A stretch of DNA of 64,000 nucleotides from Deinococcus deserti VCD115 (lineage in GTDB: Bacteria > Deinococcota > Deinococci > Deinococcales > Deinococcaceae): NCBI RefSeq assembly GCF_000020685.1, contig NC_012527.1:260712-324711 (forward strand). The letters run 5' to 3'. Shown here piece by piece: positions 55,296-63,768 of the stretch (its first letter is position 1; the number at the start of each line of letters is the position of its first letter). The notes beneath the pieces are model-generated. The model saw only the letters and a program-made list of their open reading frames with translations, made no database searches and was not told the DNA's origin. A program made the position numbers and the translations under genes.

Positions 55296-56141
55296 ATGCG
55301 CGCCGATATCCGCCACATCACCGAGTACCGTTATGCGGAGCCCGCCTGGGATTCGTTTAATGAGGTGCGGCTGTCTCCTGAGGTCAGCGCCCGCCAGGAT
55401 CTCCGGAGCTTTCACCTGGCAGTGCGGCCAGAGCCCAGCCTGGTCTCCACTCACCGCGACTACTTCGGGTCTCTGATACATCACGTGCACGTGCATGAGC
55501 CTCATCAGGTGCTGCGCATCGAGGCGCAGGCGCTGGTGATTACGCGTCCACTGCCAGGTCTGGAGACGGTACCTTTTTCGGCCCTGGACGAACTGCGCGG
55601 CGAAGTCACCGAGTTTCTGGTGTCCAGCCCACGGGTTCCGTCGGGCCGCTGGCCAGAGGTTTTTGGCGTGCGGGCTCCGCAGCCGCATGAGGACCTGAGC
55701 GCTTTTATGGTGGCTCTGACCACCCAGCTGCACCGGCAGTTCACCTACCATCCAGGAGCGACCAGCGTCAGCACGACGCTCGAGCAGTTTGCCAGGGACC
55801 TGCGGGGCGTGTGCCAGGACTACACGCACGCGATGCTCGGCATCTGCCGGACCCTGGGGATTCCGGCGCGGTATGTCAGCGGTTACCTCTACTCCGGCGG
55901 CGAGATGATCGGCGCTGACGCCACCCATGCCTGGGTCGAAGTCCTGATTCCAGGTCAGGGCTGGGTCGGATTTGACCCCACCAACGACATGCTGGCCGGC
56001 GAGAAGCACATCAAAATTGGCCACGGCCGTGATTACCCTGACGTGTCTCCTGTGCGCGGGACCTACTACGGCGGCGGCGGGGAAGCCTCACTCAATGTCG
56101 AGGTACGGGTGTATGGTGACCCACCAGCCAGGCAGGAATGA
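55296..56141 (+). CDS. Transglutaminase family protein (operon member)
   Basis: A 281-aa protein with the bacterial transglutaminase N-terminal beta domain (~1-85, IRHITEYRYAEPAWDSFNEV) and the catalytic domain with Cys173 (GVCQDYTHAMLGICRTLGIP), His211 (DATHAWVEVLIPG) and Asp227 (GFDPTNDML). All three residues are intact. Proteins of this kind in alpha-E/ATP-grasp operons are predicted amidases or proteases that process the ligated product. It is the last gene of the three-gene operon and is only distantly like the divergent transglutaminase at 51343-52227, so the two are not a recent duplication. Confidence 0.92.
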   Translation: MRADIRHITEYRYAEPAWDSFNEVRLSPEVSARQDLRSFHLAVRPEPSLVSTHRDYFGSLIHHVHVHEPHQVLRIEAQALVITRPLPGLETVPFSALDELRGEVTEFLVSSPRVPSGRWPEVFGVRAPQPHEDLSAFMVALTTQLHRQFTYHPGATSVSTTLEQFARDLRGVCQDYTHAMLGICRTLGIPARYVSGYLYSGGEMIGADATHAWVEVLIPGQGWVGFDPTNDMLAGEKHIKIGHGRDYPDVSPVRGTYYGGGGEASLNVEVRVYGDPPARQE

Positions 56142-56218
56142 GGGCGACGGCTCCGGCGTTTCGGCCCCGTGTCTGGTTCACAGTGGACCAGAACACGCGG
56201 TTTGTGCCCTTCCTTTGT

Positions 56219-56659
56219 CTAAGCCAGCGTCTGAAGGGGAGCAGCGGCGTGGTACCAGCGCATAAGACCAAGCATCTGCTGAACATACGCCTCGAACCTG
56301 GACGCCTTGACCATGTAGCCGTCGACCTCAAGGGCCTGTGCCTGTGCCCGGTCACGCTCAGCGCCTGAGGTGCTCAGCATGACCACTGGAATATGGTTCA
56401 GTGACGTGTCCGCCCGCAGGGCCTGCAGGACGTCAAAGCCATGCATGCCAGGCATATTCACGTCAAGGAGAATAAGATCGGTGCGCAGGCCGGCCCACAA
56501 CAGCTGCATGGCCTGGATTCCACTTTCAGCCAGAGTCAGCGAAGAGCCGGGAGCCACCTCCAGCAGGGCCAGCTCGGTCAGTTCACGGTCAAGAGGATTG
56601 TCGTCGATCAGCAGGATGTGAGGCGAAAGGGTACAGCAGGACTGAGGTGTAGAGCGCAT
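56219..56659 (-). CDS. Single-domain response regulator (Rcp1-like)
   Basis: A 146-aa stand-alone receiver. The acidic pair is at Asp19/Asp20 (HILLIDDNPLDRELTE), the phosphoacceptor Asp66 in LILLDVNMPG, the switch Ser96 in VVMLSTSG and the Lys118 in YMVKAS. There is no output domain, and the NPLDRELTELAL start is typical of receivers paired with phytochrome-type or hybrid histidine kinases. No kinase gene is in the window. The start at 56659 has GAGAGG about 7 nt upstream. It is divergent from the lexA-like gene. Confidence 0.9.
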   Translation of the reverse strand: MRSTPQSCCTLSPHILLIDDNPLDRELTELALLEVAPGSSLTLAESGIQAMQLLWAGLRTDLILLDVNMPGMHGFDVLQALRADTSLNHIPVVMLSTSGAERDRAQAQALEVDGYMVKASRFEAYVQQMLGLMRWYHAAAPLQTLA

Positions 56660-56739
56660 GTGCTGCCTCTCAGTAAGCACGGAAGGCCTGATGCGGATGT
56701 GATGTGAGGGTACTCAGCTGCCAGAGCTGAGGATTACGT

Positions 56740-56749
56740 TCTGTACAGA
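56740..56749. promoter_or_regulatory. Palindrome in the lexA-like / response-regulator control region
   Basis: TCTGTACAGA, a perfect 10-bp palindrome about 110 bp before the lexA-like start. It may be an operator, but it does not match the classic CTGT-N8-ACAG or GAAC-N4-GTTC LexA boxes. Confidence 0.3.
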
Positions 56750-56781
56750 TTTTTCGATAAAGAGTTCTCCTGTTCACCATC

Positions 56782-56854
56782 TTGACACGAATCAAAGAAA
56801 AACCGCAATGTAGAGGCAGAATTCTTGACCTGTATCCAAGTACTTCTGCAGGAG
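56782..56854 (+). promoter_or_regulatory. Promoter region of the mutagenesis operon
   Basis: TTGACA at 56782-56787 and TTGACC at 56824-56829 are candidate -35 elements; no good -10 was certain for either. Two 8-bp palindromes, AGAATTCT (56818-56825) and AAGTACTT (56838-56845), are 20 bp apart centre to centre and could be paired sites for the LexA-like repressor. AGGAG at 56850-56854 is the ribosome site. Confidence 0.35.
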
Positions 56855-56859
56855 CCTCT

Positions 56860-57495
56860 ATGCCCCCCGAACTGACCCGCACCCGCCGCCTGATTCTCGA
56901 CGCCATCCTCCGCCTCCAGGCGGAGGACACTCCAGCTACCCTGGGCGCCGTTGCACAGGCCACTGGTCTCACCAAGCAGGCCGTCAGCTACCAGACTGTG
57001 CTGCTGCGCGAAGCGCACTACCTTGAACCGGCTGCCAGCCGCTACGCCCCGCTGATCCTGACCTCGAAAGCCCGGGCCCTGATCGGCGGGGGAGGCTTCC
57101 CTCTGGTAGGTGAAATTGCAGCAGGACAACCGGGTCACGCCGAACAGAACGTCGAAGCCTACATTACCCGCCTTGATCAGGTCATCGACATGAAAGAAGG
57201 CGACTACCTTCTGCGGGTGCGTGGAGACAGCATGATCGGCGTCGGGATCTACCCTCAGGACATCGTGATTGTTCGCCCCAATGAGACCGTCCCGAACGGC
57301 GACATCGCGGTTGTCCTGTTGCCTGGCGAGAGCACTGCCACCTTGAAACGTGTCGAGCACCAGAACTCGAAAATCACCCTGCACAGTGCCAACCCCGACT
57401 ATCCGCCCATGACCTTTCCTGCCCGGGACGTCCGCATCCAGGGTTGCCTGGTCGCGCACATCGGCCAGGCTGCCCTGAGGAGCCGGAGGGTCTGA
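56860..57495 (+). CDS. lexA: LexA-like repressor (S24 family)
   Basis: A 211-aa SOS-type repressor. The N-terminal ~70 residues are a winged helix (ATLGAVAQATGLTKQAVSYQ). The S24 autoprotease domain follows: the cleavage bond is Ala88-Gly89 (EIAAGQPG), the nucleophile Ser124 (RGDSMIG) and the base Lys163 (ATLKRV). These suggest RecA-stimulated self-cleavage after DNA damage. AGGAG precedes the ATG at 56860. The imuB-like gene starts 2 nt after its stop, so it probably represses its own operon. D. deserti has the same order lexA-imuY-dnaE2. Confidence 0.9.
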   Translation: MPPELTRTRRLILDAILRLQAEDTPATLGAVAQATGLTKQAVSYQTVLLREAHYLEPAASRYAPLILTSKARALIGGGGFPLVGEIAAGQPGHAEQNVEAYITRLDQVIDMKEGDYLLRVRGDSMIGVGIYPQDIVIVRPNETVPNGDIAVVLLPGESTATLKRVEHQNSKITLHSANPDYPPMTFPARDVRIQGCLVAHIGQAALRSRRV

Positions 57496-57497
57496 GC

Positions 57498-58769
57498 ATG
57501 GCAGGACGCACGCCGAGTCTGATCGCCTGCGTCCTGCTCTCCCCCTGGCCGCTGGAACTGCTCCAGCGGCGTCATCCGGGCGTGCCCGTGGCGGTACTCA
57601 GCGAAGAAGGCAGCGGTGGAGGCCGCCGGGTGCTGCACGTCAGTCCTGGCGCGCGGGACGCCGGCGTGAAGGTGGGCATGCGGGATACGGCCGCCCTGAG
57701 CCGCTGCCCTGAACTGCACGCGGAAACGATGAATGCGCCCCTGGCAGCCGCCGCGTGGAATGAACTGCTTGAGCAGATGTACGTCCGCTACAGCGACCGG
57801 GTGGAGGGCCGTACCCCTGGATTGATCTTCCTGAAACTCAGCCTGGGGGCGGCCCGTGACCTGGCGGCCGCCTTGCAGGCCCCGGTGGGTCTGGCGGGCA
57901 GCCTGGAAGTCGCGCATCTGGCGGCGCTGCGTGCCAAAGCGGGAGAAGTCCGGGAGGTGCACCCTGGTGAACAGGCAGAACAGGCGTTCCTGAACCTGGT
58001 GCCTTTAGAGCACCTGCAGGTCCTGGGCCTCTCCCCTGCTCAGGCTGAGCGCCTGCGTTTTCTGGGCGTCACCGGCCTGGCGGATCTGTGCAAATGGAGT
58101 GCCGCACAACGGGAAGCGTTTCTAGGCGTCGACATGGGAACCCAGGTGAACCGCTTCTTGAAAGGGCACCGCACCGAGCAGCTCCCCAGGTATGTTCCAG
58201 GTCAGATTCTCGAAGCCAGCCTGGACACCGACGCGCCTTTGCTGAATAGCCTTGAGGCCGACGCGGCCTTTCAGGAACTGCTGCCAGGGCTGATGACCGG
58301 GCTGCGCGGCCGGACAGCCGCGTACCTGACGGTCCGCTGTGACACGCTGGGCGGCTCCCTTACGGCCACCCGCAAACTGAAGTGGCCTCTGGATAGCGGC
58401 GGACTCATGCGGGTCGCGGGCCTTGCCCTGGAAGATACCGGCGCTCTTGCCATCGGGATCGACCGGCTGAGCGTGCAGTTCAGCGGCCTTCAGCAGCCCT
58501 CACGCATGGTGGGCCTCTGGGCAGGGCTGGCTGACCTGGACGTCACCCGGAACGTGCTGGACCGTTTTCCAGATGCCCTTGTTCGCGTGCGCTGGCTGGA
58601 CCCCTGGGCGTATACCACCAACGCCATGTACGAATGGGTGGACTGGCAGACCGGAGAGGTGCGTCCGACGCCCATGACTCCTCAGATGACCTGGACGCCG
58701 ACCCGGGCGCAGGCGCGGGAGAAGGCTGTGGACCGCATCCTGGCGTTCTTTGAAGGTGCGCAGCCATGA
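57498..58769 (+). CDS. imuY: Y-family polymerase-like mutagenesis factor (ImuB/ImuY)
   Basis: A 423-aa protein of the DNA polymerase Y family, ImuB/ImuY branch. It has RVLHVSPGARDAGVKVGMR, RCPELHAE, a helix-hairpin region (LSPAQAERLRFLGVTGLADL) and the little-finger domain (~240-350). The metal-binding carboxylates of active Y polymerases are not seen: the first motif reads LIACVLLSPWPLELL without Asp, and the second region reads VEGRTPGLIFLKLS without the Asp-Glu pair. It is therefore probably non-catalytic, acting as an adaptor for DnaE2 at stalled forks. GGAGGG upstream sets the start at 57498. Confidence 0.85.
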   Translation: MAGRTPSLIACVLLSPWPLELLQRRHPGVPVAVLSEEGSGGGRRVLHVSPGARDAGVKVGMRDTAALSRCPELHAETMNAPLAAAAWNELLEQMYVRYSDRVEGRTPGLIFLKLSLGAARDLAAALQAPVGLAGSLEVAHLAALRAKAGEVREVHPGEQAEQAFLNLVPLEHLQVLGLSPAQAERLRFLGVTGLADLCKWSAAQREAFLGVDMGTQVNRFLKGHRTEQLPRYVPGQILEASLDTDAPLLNSLEADAAFQELLPGLMTGLRGRTAAYLTVRCDTLGGSLTATRKLKWPLDSGGLMRVAGLALEDTGALAIGIDRLSVQFSGLQQPSRMVGLWAGLADLDVTRNVLDRFPDALVRVRWLDPWAYTTNAMYEWVDWQTGEVRPTPMTPQMTWTPTRAQAREKAVDRILAFFEGAQP

Positions 58770-59008
58770 AGGCCGTACAGCAGCAGGTGGAGGTGGAAGT
58801 GCGCAATGGTCAGCCGGCCAGGCTGATCTGGAACGGACAGACCTACCCGGTGCAGGCGGTGCTGGACTGGTGGCGGGCTGGGGGTCGCTGGTGGTTGGGG
58901 GAAGCGCCCCGCAACTGCTACTTCGTGCAGGCAGGAAGCCTGACTGCGGAACTGCATCATGAGGATGCCCAGGAGGGGCGCTGGTGGCTGGCCAGAGTGC
59001 AGGACTAG
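58766..59008 (+). CDS. DUF6504-like small protein of the mutagenesis operon
   Basis: An 80-residue protein with a Trp-rich core: RLIWNGQTYPVQAVLDWW, GGRWWLGEAPRNCYFV and a final GRWWLARVQD. This pattern resembles the DUF6504 family, whose members often sit between imuB-like and dnaE2 genes in other bacteria. Function is unknown; a bridging role in the translesion complex is possible. The ATG overlaps the imuY stop (ATGA), and dnaE2 starts 2 nt after its stop. Confidence 0.75.
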   Translation: MKAVQQQVEVEVRNGQPARLIWNGQTYPVQAVLDWWRAGGRWWLGEAPRNCYFVQAGSLTAELHHEDAQEGRWWLARVQD

Positions 59009-59010
59009 GT

Positions 59011-62000
59011 GTGCCGCGGCTGCAGGTCCTGCTCGCATGTCAGTCGTACTTCAGTGAGGGCCGAAGCACCGTGAGTCCCAGACGTCTGGTCCAGCGGGCA
59101 GCAGACGCCGGGTATTCGGCCGTGGGACTGGCGGACTGGTGCAGTGTCGCTGGAGCCGTGGAGCTTGGCGAGGCCGCTCGGGCAGCTGGTCTGGCGGCAC
59201 TTGTCGGCGTGACGCTGCCGGTGCTCTTCCCTGCCCCGCCGCGTTCGCCCGCGCCATATGAGCCCTACCCGGTGGTGCTCCTCGCGCGTGACCGCCCGGG
59301 GTACGCGGTCCTGTGCCGTTTGATCACGGACGTACAGGGTCAATATCCGGGCGGGCTTCCACTGTCACTCCTGCAGGAAACGGGACGGCAGTTCCAGGAC
59401 CATCTGCTGTGTCTGACGGGTGGGCGCACAGGATTCCCGACGGTCCTCGGCGAGCAGCGGGAGGTCGCGCGGGCCGCGTTCTATCTCCGGACACTGCGGG
59501 GAATCTTTCCCTTCAGCCTGTACGTGCAGCTGTATCACGGAGCAGCACCGAATGAACGGCGGCGGCTGGAGTACCTGCGCGGCCTGGCCCGCGACCTGGA
59601 ACTGCCGGTGGTGGCTGCTCCGGAAGTCTGTATGGCAGACGCGGCGGACTATTGCCTGCTCGACGCGCTGACCTGCGCGCGGCTGGGCATTGATGTGCAG
59701 ACCCCGCATCCGGACCGGCCCCGCAATGACGCACGGCATGTCGGTACTCCTGAAGAATGGGGACATCTGCTGCCCTTCCCGGACGCCCTATTGAATGCAG
59801 AGCGGATCGCAGACTGGTGCACCTTCGAGCTGCTGCCTGAACGGCTGCGCAGTCCCGAGCCCAGACTCCGGCCCTTTCAGACGGCGCAGGAAGTACTGGA
59901 GGAGCGTGTGTTCGCGGCGGTGGGTTCCAGATACTCGCCGGGCGCACGGGAGGCTGCCCTGCGCCGCCTGAAAGATGAGCTGGCCACGGTCGCGCACCTG
60001 GACCTGGCAGGCTTTTTCCTGACGGCAGCAGAAGTTACCGACTACTGCCGGGAGCACGGCATTCTGGCGGCTGGGCGGGGTTCAGCGGCTGGGTCGGTGC
60101 TGTGTTACCTGCTGGGCATCACCCTGTCTGATCCCATTGAGCACAACCTGCTGTTTGAGCGTTTCCTGCATACCGGCCGCACCAGCATGCCGGACGTGGA
60201 TATCGACATCGCCAGTGCCCGGCGGGATCAGGTGCTGCGCTGGGTCGAAGAACGTTGGGGGCTGTCTGGTGCAGGGGAAGCGATGGTGGCCAACCGAATC
60301 ACGTACCGCATGAAAAGCGCCATCCAGGACCTTGGGCGCGCCCTGGGAATGCCTCCAGACCTGAGAGACCGGCTGAGCCGTGCGCTGGGGCGGGATTACG
60401 GGCACCTGCGCCCCCACAGGGCGAGAGAAGCGGAGGTGGCCTTTACGGAAGTGCTTGGTGACGCACCGGTCAAGGAAGCACTGCTCTGCTTGCTGGAACG
60501 CATTGAGCCAGGCTTCGTGCGCCACCTGGCGCCGCACTCCGGGGGGGTGGTGCTGAGCAGTGAACCACTGACGTTCTACTCTCCTCTGACCCGGTCCAGT
60601 GGGGGCATCCGGATGCTGACGTTTGACAAGGACGACGTGGAGAAACTTGGGTTGATCAAACTCGACCTGCTGGGGCTGCGAATGCTCGCGGCCCTGGAGC
60701 GCGCCAGAGAGGAGGTGCTGCGCCTCACGAACGAGTGGGTGCCGTACGGTGAGTTGCCGGACGACCCGCGCGTGTGGGCCGAGATCAGCAGCGGGGACAC
60801 CATGGGGCTTTTTCAGATTGAAAGCCCGGCTCAGGTGCAGATGACCGCGCGACTTCAGCCGAAAACCATGACGCAGCTGGCCCATCAGGTGGCCCTGGTG
60901 CGTCCAGGACCCATCCAGTCGGGCACCGTACACCCATATGTCCGGCGTGCACGGGGTGAAGAACCGGTACCGGAACGTCCGGAGCCTTTGCAAAGCATTC
61001 TCAGGGCAACTCACGGCACGCTGATGTTTCAGGAGCAGATCCTGCGTATTGCGGTCCATTACGCCGGATACGACTGGCCGCACGCAGACCGGTTCCGCTC
61101 CAGGCTGAGCAAGGTCGAAGACGGGCACGAGCTGGCAGAGCTGAAAGAACAGTTCCTGAGTGGCGCAGCGCTGACGTGCGGGGCGTTCCCCTGGGAGGCA
61201 GAGGAAGTGTTCGAGATGTGCGCGATGTTCCGTGGATACGGCTTTGCCGAGTCGCACGCCCACGCATTTGCGCAGCACAGTTATGCCAGCGCGTACATGC
61301 GGCACCACTACCCGGCGGCGTACTTCGCTGCCTTCTTGACCGAGGCTCCTGGAATGTGGCCGGCAAACACCATCGCTCAGGAATGCCGCCGGCGGGGTGT
61401 GACCCTTCTTCCCGTCTGTATCAACCGAAGTGGTTTGAGCTACCGGGCCGAGAGTCTGCGGACCATCCGGGTGCCCTTGACGGCTGTTGAGGGGATCAGT
61501 GAAGCCAAAGCGCGGGAAATCGTGCACGAGCGCCTGATAGGTGGAAAGTTCAGCACCCTGGAAGACGCATACGACCGGATTGACCTGTCACGGGACCGCT
61601 TTGAGAAGCTGGTGCTGGCTGGTGGCCTGACAAGTATCGAGCCCAGCCGGAGAAAGGGTCTGTTTGGACTGACGCTCCTGGCAAATGCCCGGAAGGCTGG
61701 AACGCGGCCTCTGTTGGCACCCGGCATCGAGCCACCTGAACTGCCGGAAATGAGCAGCACCGAATACCTCGCCCTGGACCTCCGGACGAAAGGACTGAGC
61801 GAAACGGGACGGCACCCCCTGGACGCGCACCGGGCGCGGCTGAGGGACCTGGGATGCCAGGCGCTCGGCGGTTTGAACCATGGAGACACAGCCTGGGTAG
61901 CCGGGGTCATTGTGGCCAGACAGCGGCCGCCCACAGCCAAGGGCTTCGCGTTTTACGTTCTTGAAGACCGCACAGCACGCCTGCAGGCCATCATCAGCCC

Positions 62001-62160
62001 GGATTTGTGGGAGGCCAACCGGGTACTGCTGCGGGACGCGCGTGCGCTTATCGTGTGCGGTCCGGTCACCCGTCTGGGACAGGCAATCACGATCAAAGTT
62101 CAGCGCTTGAGTGAGTTGCCTCTTCGGTGGCCAGAGCCTGACGTTGAGGCGGCGGACTGA
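59011..62160 (+). CDS. dnaE2: Error-prone DNA polymerase III alpha subunit
   Basis: A 1049-aa C-family polymerase of the DnaE2 type, used in damage-induced mutagenesis. The N-terminal PHP domain (~1-200) is followed by the palm, with GRGSAAGSVLCYLLG and the catalytic Asp residues in PDVDID (Asp397, Asp399) and KLDLLG (Asp552). FVRHLAPHSGGVVLS, QIESPAQVQMTARLQPKTM and SHAHAFAQHSYASAYMRHHYP are typical of DnaE2. A helix-hairpin-helix region and a C-terminal OB fold (TAWVAGVIVARQRPPTAKG, ~960-1040) complete it. The length is normal and no frame breaks are seen. The GTG start follows the DUF6504-like stop by 2 nt. It would extend past lesions with ImuY. Confidence 0.95.
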   Translation: MPRLQVLLACQSYFSEGRSTVSPRRLVQRAADAGYSAVGLADWCSVAGAVELGEAARAAGLAALVGVTLPVLFPAPPRSPAPYEPYPVVLLARDRPGYAVLCRLITDVQGQYPGGLPLSLLQETGRQFQDHLLCLTGGRTGFPTVLGEQREVARAAFYLRTLRGIFPFSLYVQLYHGAAPNERRRLEYLRGLARDLELPVVAAPEVCMADAADYCLLDALTCARLGIDVQTPHPDRPRNDARHVGTPEEWGHLLPFPDALLNAERIADWCTFELLPERLRSPEPRLRPFQTAQEVLEERVFAAVGSRYSPGAREAALRRLKDELATVAHLDLAGFFLTAAEVTDYCREHGILAAGRGSAAGSVLCYLLGITLSDPIEHNLLFERFLHTGRTSMPDVDIDIASARRDQVLRWVEERWGLSGAGEAMVANRITYRMKSAIQDLGRALGMPPDLRDRLSRALGRDYGHLRPHRAREAEVAFTEVLGDAPVKEALLCLLERIEPGFVRHLAPHSGGVVLSSEPLTFYSPLTRSSGGIRMLTFDKDDVEKLGLIKLDLLGLRMLAALERAREEVLRLTNEWVPYGELPDDPRVWAEISSGDTMGLFQIESPAQVQMTARLQPKTMTQLAHQVALVRPGPIQSGTVHPYVRRARGEEPVPERPEPLQSILRATHGTLMFQEQILRIAVHYAGYDWPHADRFRSRLSKVEDGHELAELKEQFLSGAALTCGAFPWEAEEVFEMCAMFRGYGFAESHAHAFAQHSYASAYMRHHYPAAYFAAFLTEAPGMWPANTIAQECRRRGVTLLPVCINRSGLSYRAESLRTIRVPLTAVEGISEAKAREIVHERLIGGKFSTLEDAYDRIDLSRDRFEKLVLAGGLTSIEPSRRKGLFGLTLLANARKAGTRPLLAPGIEPPELPEMSSTEYLALDLRTKGLSETGRHPLDAHRARLRDLGCQALGGLNHGDTAWVAGVIVARQRPPTAKGFAFYVLEDRTARLQAIISPDLWEANRVLLRDARALIVCGPVTRLGQAITIKVQRLSELPLRWPEPDVEAAD

Positions 62161-62378
62161 CCCGCGCAGCATTCATGCTGTTTGCTGCGCAGTGGCAGCG
62201 TGCGCCTTGCAATTCCCAACTCCGGGTGAAGCTGACCTTGCACGGTGCGGGAACCGCTCTGCCAGCCTGCGGCATGTCGGACCGCCAACCACCGAACAAA
62301 AGCTCAGCACATGGCAACACTGCCTCCTTTCGTTGTGAGACTGGGCCAGAAACGTTGTTCGACCGGGTGCGTTTCAAA

Positions 62379-62714
62379 ATGGCTGGAGCCCGAAGGCTGA
62401 AGTTCTACTCCGCACAATTTCGCCGCCGCCTGGTTGAAGAGGGTGTTCCCATGGAGGAGCTGCAGCAGTTCGACCCTGAGCACTGGGACCTGATCGCAGC
62501 CGACGTCCGTACCGATACCGGAAAGTTTATCAATTCAACCTGGGTGTGTTCAGCTGATCAGAGGCGCTGGCGGGTCGTCATCGGCTTCAAAGACACGATA
62601 GAAAGGGTTACTGGCCTGGAGAAGGATGCTCCGACTCCCGACGCCGTGACCTCCGGCACGCTTTACAAAAAAGTTGCCAAGGTGAATGGTGAACTCATGG
62701 ACGCCGAGGCCTAG
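62379..62714 (+). CDS. Hypothetical protein (111 aa)
   Basis: An unrecognised basic protein that follows the mutagenesis operon by about 220 bp. It begins MAGARRLKFYSAQFRRRL, continues with PMEELQQFDPEHWDLIAADV, then a beta-rich part RRWRVVIGFKDTIERVTG and ends VAKVNGELMDAEA. The frame is open upstream, with a GTG at 62367 and a TTG at 62355 as alternatives; earlier sequence is Cys/His-rich and unlikely. It is not clearly part of the operon. Confidence 0.5.
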   Translation: MAGARRLKFYSAQFRRRLVEEGVPMEELQQFDPEHWDLIAADVRTDTGKFINSTWVCSADQRRWRVVIGFKDTIERVTGLEKDAPTPDAVTSGTLYKKVAKVNGELMDAEA

Positions 62715-62780
62715 GCGAGCACCGGTGTGCTGACTCCGCATCAGCGGAACCTGGACGTAGAGGACGTTCAGCCTGGGCTT

Positions 62781-63755
62781 TCAGATTCCCAGGACCGGGT
62801 GCGGTTCGTAGGGCGCTTCCAGCGCCGCGCAGTCTTCAGCACTCAAGTTCACCTTCAGGGCCGCCACTGCGTCTTCGAGGTGGGGCATTTTGCTCGCTCC
62901 GACAATCGGCGCACTCACGCCGGGCTGGGCAAGCAGCCAGGCGGTGGCCACCTGCGCCGGAAACACTCCCAGGCGCTGCGCGACTTCAGCCACGCGTGTC
63001 TGCACTGCGTAATCTCCCCTGGTGCGGTACAGGCGCTGACCGAAGGTGTCGCTGCGGGCCCGCGTCGTCTTGGGCTCTTGTTCACTGCGGTTTCCTGCCA
63101 GAAAGCCGCGCGCCAGCGGACTCCATGGAATGACACCCACACCGTCCTCGCGGCATAAGGGCATCATTTCGCGCTCCTCCTCGCGGTACACCAGGTTGTA
63201 ATGGTTCTGCATGCTCACGAAGCGGGTCAGCCCGTGCAGATCCGCCGCATGCTGCATTTTGGCGAACTGATAGGCCAGCATGCTGCTCGCACCGATGTAC
63301 CGCACCGCACCCATCCTTACCAGGTCGTGCAGTGCGGTCATCGTCTCAAGAATGGGAGTCTCCGGATCAAAGCGGTGAATCTGGTACAGGTCGATGTAAT
63401 CGGTTCCCAGACGCTTCAGGCTGGCCTGGACAGCGTCCATGATGTGCTTGCGTGACAGCCCGCGGTCGTTGGGGCCAGAACCCATGGGGTTGTACACCTT
63501 TGTCGCGATGATGGCCTGGTCACGCGACGTGAACAGCCGGAGGGCCCGACCGAGGACTTCTTCGCTGCGGCCCAGACTGTACATATCTGCAGTATCGAAA
63601 AAGTTGATGCCAAGTTCGACGGCACGCGCAATAAACGGGCGGCTGGCGTCCTCATCAAGAACCCAGTCGCGCCAGCCAGGGTCACCGTAAGTCATGGTGC
63701 CGAGCGCGATGCGTGAGACTTTCAGCCCGCTCTGACCCAACCGTACGTAATCCAT
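62781..63755 (-). CDS. Aldo/keto reductase
   Basis: A 324-aa NADPH-dependent oxidoreductase of the YhdN/Tas-like aldo/keto reductase group. The catalytic tetrad is Asp54 and Tyr59 (FFDTADMYSLGRSEE), Lys86 (IIATKVY) and His127 (LYQIHRFD). The cofactor-binding stretch near the C-terminus is VSAPIVGASKMPHLED. The start at 63755 is preferred: the frame is open to 63956, but a TACGGT hexamer lies 7 nt before this ATG, suggesting leaderless expression. The physiological substrate is unknown. Confidence 0.92.
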   Translation of the reverse strand: MDYVRLGQSGLKVSRIALGTMTYGDPGWRDWVLDEDASRPFIARAVELGINFFDTADMYSLGRSEEVLGRALRLFTSRDQAIIATKVYNPMGSGPNDRGLSRKHIMDAVQASLKRLGTDYIDLYQIHRFDPETPILETMTALHDLVRMGAVRYIGASSMLAYQFAKMQHAADLHGLTRFVSMQNHYNLVYREEEREMMPLCREDGVGVIPWSPLARGFLAGNRSEQEPKTTRARSDTFGQRLYRTRGDYAVQTRVAEVAQRLGVFPAQVATAWLLAQPGVSAPIVGASKMPHLEDAVAALKVNLSAEDCAALEAPYEPHPVLGI

Positions 63756-63762
63756 GCTGTGG

Positions 63763-63768
63763 ACCGTA
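63763..63768 (-). promoter_or_regulatory. Candidate leaderless -10 for the aldo/keto reductase
   Basis: On the minus strand, TACGGT ends 7 nt before the ATG at 63755. A TTGTGG lies 15 bp further upstream as a possible -35. No Shine-Dalgarno is present. Nothing else was recognised between 63769 and 64000. Confidence 0.4.

Noticed and set aside
54159..56024. 621-codon minus-strand frame
   Set aside because: It lies opposite the alpha-E and transglutaminase genes, whose family motifs are certain; it is a codon-bias shadow in GC-rich DNA.
56660..56859. Radiation/desiccation response motif upstream of the mutagenesis operon
   Set aside because: I looked for the 17-bp TTATG...CATAA-type palindrome and did not find it here.
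60082..61527. 481-codon minus-strand frame
   Set aside because: It is opposite the conserved catalytic core of dnaE2.
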